The notes beneath the pieces were generated by a model, which saw only the letters and a program-made list of their open reading frames with translations, had not been told where the DNA came from and did no database searches. This document shows positions 54,997 through 64,000 of a DNA stretch of 64,000 nucleotides, in pieces. The stretch is from Trema orientale (taxonomy: Eukaryota > Streptophyta > Magnoliopsida > Rosales > Cannabaceae). The stretch's first letter is position 1. Every line of letters begins with the position of its first letter. The position numbers and the translations under genes were made by a program. The stretch is from contig JXTC01000108.1 of NCBI GenBank assembly GCA_002914845.1, positions 399,817 through 463,816 on the forward strand, in the 5' to 3' direction.

Positions 54997-56129
54997 TGTT
55001 GAGGATATAACTTGCTTATACGTACAACATTGTCGTGGTTGATATATACTTGAAATGTACCTGGACAATCCCCTCTTCTCTTTTCTTTTCTTTTTATCCT
55101 ATTTTCCATTTTTTGATACAACGATTGGTGAATTTTCACTATGGATGGGGACATTATCTTTTTGTAATTTTGTACGTCTAGTTATCATTTTTAGGGTCAA
55201 CGACGTAGAGTTTTGCATAAATTTAAAAAATGACATATTGTTTATTAAGTGTCAATTTTAGTTATGACATGGTGTTGTTTACTGTTTAGTTAACTTAATA
55301 TTTAACTTTTATTAACTGAATTGTTGTTTCTTTCCTTTTCTTTCTTTCCTTGGGTGTGTCCTTTTATGGGACAAAATACGACGCATTGCAATTTTAAAAC
55401 AAGTTTGCTGGCCGGTCCTTTACTATAATTATTTTTTAAATTAAAACCTAATTTGTTGGATCGACATGTCCGTTTTAGAAGAGAACATGAATGTCGCTTT
55501 CACATGAATTCAACGTGTGGTTTCCAGGAGTGTCGTTGATCTTTATCTCTGTGTTACTATAGAGATAGTGTGCACAACCATTTCAATGTTACCGGGTCTT
55601 TATTTCTGTGTTAGTATTATTAGAAGGCATATCTCGAGAGTTCACGGAATTTTCAACCTATCACGAAATAATCCTAGGCCCACACATTCGTCCAAATATC
55701 TCAGGATCCAGTTTTTAGATCACATGTACACCACTCGTTAGGTAATTAGCTCTTTCTAAGGGCTTGATCTAGGTTGAAATCAAAATATTAACTAATTGAG
55801 TAAAGTACGTAGCTCAGACTTTATAAATTCAAGAGCCCCATGATAATAAGCCCTATTTACCTTTTCTATCTTACAATAATGTATTGGTGCCTAAATTTGA
55901 ATATTGTTGTTCGGTATTTTAGGTTGAAGCTTGACTTTTTATCTTATGATGTACACGTATATTGGCGCTCAAATCAATATTGTTCAGTATTTTGTGTTGA
56001 AGCTTGACTTTTCGACGTTGATATGCAACGGGCTCATACTCCGTATTCCTAGAATGTCTATTACTTTATAGACCCAATAAAAACCAAATAGCCACTCCGT
56101 GTTTTGTCGTGGTCTTGCTACTTAGCTTT
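54997..56129. other. 3' flank of CRK-3
   Basis: No gene is supported. About 55900-56015 contains a local duplication: GAATATTGTTGTTCGGTATT and AATATTGTTCAGTATTTTG are each followed by GTTGAAGCTTGACTTTT. Reading frames at 55055-55741 lack domains. Confidence 0.45.
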
Positions 56130-56770
56130 TTTCTCATATGCATGATAGTCGGTTGACGAAGTAAATGGACAAAATTAATTCCATGTTCTATTTCGCGCAC
56201 ACGAAATTAATTTAACTTGTGGTCCGTAAAGAGAATTACGTATTTGGTCCGATTATCTCCAAGAACAAATCTAAAGAGTCAATATTGTTCTTTTTCGTTT
56301 TCTTTTTTTATTTTAATTTTCAATCCTTACTGCTGAAAAAGGAACATGACTAGAGCTAGTGAGTCAACTAACATATAAGATAAACTAGCTAAATTATAAT
56401 GGGCGTTAGGTATGTATACGCCATTATGTGTCAATGTGCAGTAAGGTCCTACGGTCAAATGATTTTTTTAAATGCACAACTCGTTTGTCATTTGCAACTC
56501 CCGTTCCAATCTATCGTTTATTTCAATGATCCATTTAATTAACACTCCTTTCACAATCAATATTTTAGCATTTTTTTTTTTTTTTTTGCTGGGAATCAAT
56601 ATTTTAAAATTATTCAAAGTAGGTACTTTGCAACCTAAGCTAGCTCCGTGGTCAAACAGTTAATGGTATTGCTCAGGGAGCTTCAGAGTTGGGAGCCGGC
56701 CGGAACGAGATGTAACAATAGAAAGTAATGAGAAATAATACTTATTTTCCTCAAAAAAAAAAAGAAAAAG
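56130..56770. repeat. CRK-flanking block F
   Basis: The fullest counterpart of block A downstream of CRK-3. It has TTGACGAAGTAAATGGAC, GGTCCGTAAAGAGAATTACG, CTCCAAGAACAAATC, ATAATGGGCGTTAGGTATG, GGTCAAATGATTTTTT, GTTTGTCATTTGCAACTCCC, AATCTATCGTTTAT, GACTCC-like CACTCCTTTCACAATCAAT, CCGTGGTCAAAC, TGGTATTGCTCAGGGAG and CCGGAACGAGATGTAAC. A poly-T tract interrupts it near 56570. No CRK follows it before CRK-4, about 5.8 kb away. Confidence 0.72.
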
Positions 56771-58959
56771 AAAAAAATAATAATAATAAATTAATAAATA
56801 AGTTAATTGTATTTATTAACCTCCTGGTCCTCCCAATTCTCAATTTAGCAACTTCGTACAAAATTAAAACACAAAAAATAGAAGTCAAATAAAAGATTGA
56901 GGATTTAAATATCAAAAATTAAATATTTGAAACCCAAATAAACTAAAATTTGGAGATTTTGGCTGCGAATTATCTAAATTATAGCTAACTAATAAATGCA
57001 AAATTAAAATAAGGATGAATATATCTATAAATTTTCAAAAAATTAATTTAAAAATCACCAAAGAAACAAAATTTGATGAGAGCACTTGCCCTCCTTTCGG
57101 TGTTGTGTGTCCACCACTGCGGATTATTGCAATTTTTCATATTTAATTAGTTTAACTCTTGCCGCTTCTTTGTTTTTTTTTTTTTTTTTTCCATCTTTGT
57201 TTTTTTTTTTTTTTTAATCTTTGTTTTAAACAAACTTAAATGAGACTTCCAGTACTCTTCAAGATTACTCAATGAAATATATATTGCTACCCAAATATCG
57301 TATTTTCCTATATGTACGTAAACATATAGTTTAATTGTTTTAATCAAAGGTCAAAGGAAGTAGTTTCCCTTTCCTTTACATAATTTCGAAAAAATTTAAA
57401 ATAAATAAATAAATAAATAAATAAGTGGGTCTATTGTCAAACTCTTGTTTGCTCTCCTTAGTCACCATTTTTCTAAAAATATTAAATAAATGCAAATTTC
57501 TTAAGTTTTATTCCATGGTCCTCCTTAATTCCAAAAGAGCCCTTATTTGCAAAATTGCAATTAAAATTTTACCCTCCCCACCTATTGAACTTCAAATAAA
57601 AGATTATGCTTCATTGGATTTTTATCATATCGAAATGAAAAATTAAGTGGAATGAATCCTTTAAAAGTGAGTTTTGACAAAATGACTAAGTTTTGAAACT
57701 CTTTTCAAAATAGTTTTTTTACACTATTGAGTACAGTGTTGAGCATAGTTGAGTATGTAATTGAGTGTAGCGAACATTGTGAAGAAAGACTACTTTACAA
57801 ATAAATTATAAATAAGGCTTTTTGCAAAAATGTATTTTAAAAGAGGCTTTTTTACCAATTGACCGTGACGAAAAATAGAATCAACCTCTTGAACATTAGA
57901 AGAGTATAAGTTGTTTCGATTATACCATGGTTGGTTATGACAATTTTCATGGTTCTAAATACACCTTTGAAATTGTCTATTTTAATAGCTTGAACAAGGT
58001 AAAATGTCATTGATCTAGAACATATGATTTGACTATAGGCAGAGCATCTCCTTGATTTTTTTTATTTTTACTTCTCATAAAATTCGCAATCGGCAAATTA
58101 GGGGATTTTTTTTCTTTTTTTTTTTTGAACCAGTTCCTTTTGGTGCAACTACAAACAAAGTCGGTGCAACTACAACCATTTCTCTGGCACATTTTTTGGC
58201 TTCTTGATATAATCTTTCTTAGGGCTTTAACCTTGTCTTTTCCAGTATAGCATTTACGTTGCTGAGGTGTGTGTTAAGAGTTTTATTCTTCTTTAAATGT
58301 CAATTTGGACTTTAATGTAATTTTCATTAAAATTTTTAAAGTAATAATATTATTCATTAAAAAAAAGAGTGGAAAAAGAAAACAAAGGTGTGGCAATAGA
58401 CGGAAAAAAAAAACCTAAATAAATAATTGAGGACTAGAAAATTAAGAGTTATAGCTTATAATTTCTTCATGAACAAATGAAACAATTATTTGATCGTTTA
58501 AGCTAACATAATTTAAGTTGGTCGACGATATCCTACGGTCTAAAATATCTCCAATTGATCACCAGTATGAAGGACCTACGTAAAAGCTTAGCTTTTTCTC
58601 ATTAGACATAATACATCCTCTGCTGAATTACGTATATACAGTTTTGCCAAAAAAAAAAAAAAAATTACGTATGTACCATTTGCCAGTTGCATCAGCTTAA
58701 GCCTAAAACGCAAGAGAGAACTAGTAATATTTGTTAGTATATTGTATGTGAATAGCATAATCCTTGATAACTTATTCTATAATTAGCATAATTATATGAT
58801 TAAATGATTAATTATGTGTAATACAGATCATAAAGGCATAGACATTAGTTGAATAACTAACTAGAAACCCACGAATTCCCTTTCTTTGCAAAGAGAAAAG
58901 GGCATGGATAGGACTAACTTAGGCCAAAATGACTTTTTTGTGGAGAAAATTTGATTTTA
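56771..58959. other. AT-rich intergenic stretch
   Basis: No gene. Simple repeats include (AAT)n near 56775-56800, poly-T runs at about 57170-57215 and (AAAT)n at about 57395-57424. The minus-strand frame 57147-57347 is a product of the poly-T runs. Confidence 0.45.
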
Positions 58960-59300
58960 TATGATAAAATTTCAAAAAAAAAAAAAAAAGAAAAAAAATT
59001 GAAAAACACTGATTATTTAAAAAATACCACTTTCCAAAATATTTAGAAAAATACAACTTTTACCAATTGATGTCTGATGAGATATTTGAGATAACCGGTC
59101 AAGTTATGTGAGCTAGTTAATTTAACTGATTACCTCATTAAGTAACTTAATTGGTTACCCCAAGTAACATGATTAGATACCTCAAGTACTTTTGAAAAAT
59201 ATCAATTTTGAAGAAAAATTGGTAATTTCTAAATATTTTAAGAAGTTGTATTTTTTAAATAAACTCTTAGAAAATGATATTTTTATAAATAAATTCAAGA
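58960..59300. mobile_element. possible MITE related to the one at 40606
   Basis: Shares AAAATATTTAGAAAAATACAA near its left side and TTTCTAAATATTTTAAGAAGTTG near its right side, in inverted arrangement, with a middle rich in GTTAC/GGTTACC. The match to the 40606 element is by theme rather than base by base, and ends are not fixed. Confidence 0.3.
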
Positions 59301-60109
59301 TTTTTCAAAAAATTCAGCCCATTACTTTTCAATATTTTTAGACTTTGGGCCTGTATTTTTGTAAGAGGCTCCTTTTCTATAAATTTTTTTACAAAAATGA
59401 CATTTTTCAGAATGATCAAAAACTTTTTGACCTATTAAGAGCTTCTTGACCATAAAAACAAAAAAGCCATTATTTATAAAATTTCTAGGAATTTTTCATA
59501 CAATTCGTGTTGGTTTCAAACTGCATAACTATAAAAACGCAATACATTTGATTTCAATGTCAAATTTTCGCGAAAGAACAAATGACATGTTGTTAATGGT
59601 TTGTTTTATTAAATTATGTTTTGTCCGGGTGTTCTATCACAAGACACGAAATGCACTTTGCTCATGAAAAATAAATAAATAAAACAACAACATGTCTTTT
59701 TATGTGGTACACGACTGTCGTTTCCACGAGTATGACGAGTCGATTCCATGAGTGTAAAAAACTTATATTGATTACAAATACTTTATAGTCATGCTATTTT
59801 ATGGTGGTAATTAATAATAATAATAACCAATTAGGTGAAATAAATCCTTTCAAAGTGAGTTCTGACAAAAGCCTTATACTATAAAATTCTTTGCGAATGT
59901 TATATGGTCGAATATGTTATTGAACGTGGTCAACTGTGGAACTGAGTATAGTCCAGCATTATCAAGAAAGACTATTTAATAAAAAGATTAATTTTGTAAA
60001 ATAAATCAATTAAATGTGCACTACCTCAAAAAATAAAAATAAATGAGTACAAGCACAACACTTGTAATAATCATCGTCTCAAAAAAAAATCCGTGAATAA
60101 CCCTATTAT

Positions 60110-60720
60110 GAAGGGGTGTAAAAAGAGCCCGAAAACTTAAAATTTGATGGGTCAGTCCGAAAAAAGCCTAACTCAAATTCAGTCCGAGCATAATATTGCC
60201 CGAGCCTAACTTGAACCCAATTATTCTTAAGGTCAGGCTCGATCTTAATATTTTTTTCATGAACCCGGTTCGAAGCCCAACTCAAAACTCAAACTTGAAA
60301 CCCAAACTCGAAGTCTGATTTAAAAAGTCCGAAAACACAAAAAAGTCATTAAATTTTTTTTTTTAAAAAAAAAGCCCGAATTAAACCTAAAATTTTAAAC
60401 AAGACATATTTTTTAATTGTTTTCTATTAAAATCGTTCAAAAGTTTATCTCATTTTTTTTTGTTTTTGTATTTTTTTTACATCATATTATATTTTTAATA
60501 TTTTTATTTTGGTTTCAAACGTCCGAAAATCAAACTTCACCCAAAGTAAATCCCAAAGTCTAATCCTAAGATCGAGCCAGAAGCTTTTAGGACTAGACTT
60601 TGAGTTTCAGTTTTATAAATCTAAGTCCAGCCCGACCTAGACCGAAATATTATGAAACCTAAAAGCTCAAATCCGTGTCCGTTCAAACACAAAAATGTAG
60701 GTTTGGACTATCCCTGTAGC
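60110..60720. repeat. possible decayed hAT-type MITE
   Basis: AAGGGGTGTAAAAAGAGCCC at the left and GGTTTGGACTATCCCTGT at the right resemble outer ends of CCCGA/TCGGG-rich plant MITEs; the arms share AGCCCGAAAA, AGCCTAACTC and CCCGACC-type text. No target-site duplication was found. Confidence 0.3.
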
Positions 60721-62583
60721 ATATGTTCAAAGACAGGGCCCTTCCTCATTTGGATTGGGAAGACATTGACCCGTTGAAGTCATTGGTTGTAAATCGAGTC
60801 AATTTGTCACAGCTCATATAAAATTGACCGCTAGCGCTACTGCCTCCTCCAGAAGGCCTAGACTCATTCTCTTTGATGTTTATCTCACTTATTGTCTGAA
60901 AATGGAAATCCAACCACGGAATATACTAGAATGTTCCACACAACATTGTTATTTTCTTTGACGTCTTTCATAGTTAACCCTTTTCGAGCTGTTATAAACC
61001 CATTAAGATATGAACAGTTACTGTGCCAGAATGTCTCAAACTCATCCGATTCTGGCCTTGAAAAAAATAATGAAAAGTTGTCATAACTCACATGATGCAT
61101 TCTTTTTTTACTTTGGCTTTTGAATTCTGAATGAGGCAGAGTACGTCAAAACTGGAGGATAAACAAAAGTCAGTATTTAAAGGATGGAAATTTCCACAAC
61201 AACAAAAAAGTATTAAAAGGATGGAAAAGGACCTCTCTATTCTCTAGTGACCTTTCGAAACCTTTATATATTCATTTCACCAGAAACAATTCATCAAGTG
61301 GGGTCCATTAGATTAACTCATTCTATGATTTCAGTTAGTGTTTATGGGCAAATCTCCCATGGACACGTTATGTTACCTTACAACCTTAGACACGGTGACC
61401 ATGTGCTTACTTCAGGAGCCACAAGACGCCCAACTCTGCCAGCAAAGACGGCAATACGAAGCAGAGTCAGAGTCAGAATTTTGGTCTAATGAGGCTAAAA
61501 TTGTAGTTTATCTATTTTATAAGGGCTAGTTTATATTTTCTCTATTTTTTAGTGGAGCTTTTGTACACAATTTAGGATAAAAAACTATAATTATATATTA
61601 TAATTGGACATTTTTAAAAAGAAAAACAAAATTAAGTGGAGGCTCAAGCCCTCATTGGGGATAATGTCCCTCCATCCCTAATAAGAAGAATTTATGAAAT
61701 TTCTACTCTTTGGGCATTATTTGGTACACCTTATTAAACATATACCTGGATGGTTTCAATACAATGCAATATTCGTAAATCTTGTATTATATAATATTTT
61801 GAAATTTACATGTGTATTAACATATATACCCAAAAAAATAAGTATATCGTATACCACTAAATTGTATTGTGTTAATCTCTCTCATCAATTTTTGATCTCT
61901 TAATTCCTTCATTTTTCCTTAATATTTTCTCTATGTTCATATTATTCGAACTTAATATAATTTATGACTTATATCTCATAACACGTCAAAATCAAACTTC
62001 TTTTGTAGTAATGTTGACACAAAAAAATACAATACAACCAGACACGAAGCCGGCGCAATTTTGTCTAGTGGTGTTTAAAACTATATTTTATCTATTTTGC
62101 AAGGGCTATTCTAAAATTTTCTATTTTTAAGTGGGTTAAAACTTAAAACTACATTTTTTTCATTTTTTGCGAGAGCTATACCAAAAATTTCTATTTTCTA
62201 GTGGGGCCTTTGCATATAATTCAAGCTAAAACAAAAAACAAGTATACATATATTTTTTCAGCCTTATAAGAGGAAAGTATAAGAACGAAGCCCCCACCAA
62301 TATGTAAGTGGAACGTACCAAACGTCACCATTAGTTTAGAAGATGCCATATTGACAGTTTTTTCGTGAAATGGAAGGTGTTTACATAATCTATAACGTCA
62401 CCAAGAGAAAACATGTTACCCCTATAAACCTAAACAGTTAAACCACTAATTCAAATTTGAGAACGAGTCAAAGTACATAGGCTGGACTACCATTTTCCTT
62501 CATAAGCCACATTCTCAAAGAGTAAGTACTCTTATATCAATATTTCACTGACACTAATCTTTCCCCAAAGCTTAGGACTAATT
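60721..62583. other. intergenic stretch and 5' flank of CRK-4
   Basis: No gene is supported. Frames at 60885-62130 on both strands lack domains. A short local repeat (AACTACATTTTTTTCATTTTTTGCG against AACTATATTTTATCTATTTTGCA, each followed by GGGCTAT or GAGCTAT) lies near 62080-62180 and again, with drift, near 61500. The CRK-4 promoter should lie in the last few hundred bases. Confidence 0.4.
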
Positions 62584-64000
62584 ATGTATCTCTTCCAGAA
62601 TTCCAAGGCCTGTCTTTTGGCCTTTTTCGCCATTTTTATCATGGCTAACTTCGTTACTTCTCAGCCACTCTATACACCCTTCTGTTCAAATCCACTAAAT
62701 GAGACATCAGACACCAGTTTCTCATCAGACCTGACTACCCTTTTGGATACTTTATCTTCAAAAGCTGTTCTCAACAACTTCCACAACGAATCATCCAACG
62801 GGTTATATGGCCTTTTCCTCTGCCGAGGTGATGTTTCCAGTAACGCTTGTCAAAACTGCGTCGTGAATGCGAGTCAAGAAGTGAGAAGCCAATGCTCATC
62901 CAATAAAACAGCAATCATATGGTTCGATCACTGCATGGTACGATACTCTAGCACCAACTTCTTTGGACAAGAACAGATACTTCCCAAATTGTTTATGTGG
63001 AATATTGAGGGCAATACTACTTCAGGACAAGACAATCCTGATATTGATGCTTTGTCTCTGATGTACACGCTGATAAGAGAGGCTTCGAATTCGAATACGA
63101 TGTTCAAGGCCGAAGAACTAGGTGAAAATGGTAAGGGGTCTCAGAGTAGATATGGATTAGTGCAGTGCACTAGAGATATCAACAGCTCACAGTGCAGCCG
63201 ATGTTTGGGGCTGTTGATGGAGGATATTAGGAAATGTTGCCAGGGGAGAAAAGGTTGGAGGATTTTGGCCCCAAGTTGCATTCTAAGGTATGAATACTAT
63301 CTCTTTTATGAGCCAACACAAGCCCCCCCACAGCCTCTGCCTGCACCGCCAGAGCCACAACCTGGGGACAAAGGTGAGTCAAACAACATCGCTAGGGAAA
63401 ACCCATATGTGAAGATCTTTAATTCACTTCAGATTTTCAGGTGTTGGAACAATTAAATTTTAAACTGTTCTATCCAAACCTTAATTTGGCCCTCATGAAA
63501 ATAAAGAACTGTTAATCAAAGATCATAAGGAGGAAAAAGAAATGTTTCTCTCCAAAAGTTTTAATCCGTATTCGAATCGCATAATATGATCGAGTATTTT
63601 AGGGAAATCACAGGAGAAGCCTCCAAAGTTACCTGAGTCTATTGTCTTTTTATAAAGTTACAAAATTGGCAATAATATGTCCACAGAGGAAAGACTAGGC
63701 ATTCCTTCAGCAGTTGAGACATCTTTGGATGGTACATATTCTTACATTTATTGATGGACCGAAAGTTTTAATGATGTAGGTTCTGCAGAGGCAGGAAAAG
63801 AGGGAAAGAAAACAACAAAGATCATAATCGTCACCGTATTCTCAATTGCAGCATTTGCTGTCCTCTTTGGTTTCTTGTGTTGTATATTTTTTAGGAGGAA
63901 AAGAAGAGGTAAGTATAATTGGCCTATGTTTTATAGTGTTAAACGGCCTACCCCTTATCCTTTGATGTGATTTCTTACCAGATGGGGAGAATTCAACACA
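62584..64000 (+). CDS. CRK-4: cysteine-rich receptor-like protein kinase (DUF26), 5' part; continues beyond the window
   Basis: Exon 1 is 62584-63373; exon 2 is 63789-63908 after a 415-bp intron; exon 3 starts at 63982 (DGENST) and runs off the window. Splice sites are GT/AG and the phases equal those of CRK-1 to CRK-3 (phase 1 after exons 1 and 2). The signal peptide ACLLAFFAIFIMANFVTS follows the start; Met at 62641 is a less likely alternative. DUF26-1 has CRGDVSSNACQNC; DUF26-2 has CTRDINSSQCSRC and keeps the KCC cysteines. A Pro-rich stalk (PPQPLPAPPEPQP) precedes exon 2, whose transmembrane helix (IIIVTVFSIAAFAVLFGF) ends in RRKRR. Sequence is clearly more distant from the other three. 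The kinase domain is not in the window. Confidence 0.9.

Overview
This window reads as nuclear DNA of a eudicot plant. It is AT-rich. Its genes have canonical GT/AG introns. It carries four genes of the plant-specific cysteine-rich receptor-like kinase (CRK, DUF26) family, all on the + strand: CRK-1 (3349-6736), CRK-2 (11984-15616), CRK-3 (51386-54996) and CRK-4 (62584 to beyond the window end). The first three are complete and share one seven-exon plan: exon 1 holds the signal peptide and both DUF26 ectodomains, exon 2 the transmembrane segment, and exons 3-7 the kinase. CRK-2 and CRK-3 are close paralogues; CRK-1 and CRK-4 are more distant. The species cannot be named from the sequence alone.

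Layout. 1-1.98 kb is the 3' end of a decayed CACTA transposon. 3.3-6.7 kb is CRK-1, with a small MITE in intron 1. 6.7-11.5 kb holds MITEs, a Ty1/copia fossil and the first copy (A) of a CRK-flanking block. 11.9-15.6 kb is CRK-2. 16.2-48.3 kb is a repeat island that separates CRK-2 from CRK-3. In order it holds flanking block B, a solo Ty3/gypsy LTR with a target-site duplication, a minus-strand Ty3/gypsy fossil, a 4-kb stretch built from short inverted motifs and tandem arrays, flanking block C, a Ty1/copia fossil, a Ty3/gypsy fossil fused to a CACTA element, flanking block D, AT-rich minisatellites, and a PIF/Harbinger element with both ends and a second inverted-repeat element nested inside it. 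48.3-51.1 kb is flanking block E, interrupted by a hAT-type MITE and followed by a further MITE-like insertion. 51.4-55.0 kb is CRK-3, then block F at 56.1-56.8 kb. 57-62.5 kb is mostly non-coding with MITE remnants, and CRK-4 begins at 62.58 kb.

How it fits together. The only functional host genes I can support are the four CRKs, predicted secretory-pathway, plasma-membrane receptor kinases of the type linked to defence and redox signalling. The same flanking block occurs at least six times, although only two CRK genes here are linked to it. This suggests that the array once had more duplication units, which were broken up by transposon insertion. The least explained stretch is 24.2-28.5 kb. 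It is dense in GCTAGACA/TGTCTAGC inverted octamers and contains a 106-bp tandem array and a ~130-bp tandem array. It resembles the transposase-binding ends of a large DNA transposon, but no coding capacity is visible in it.
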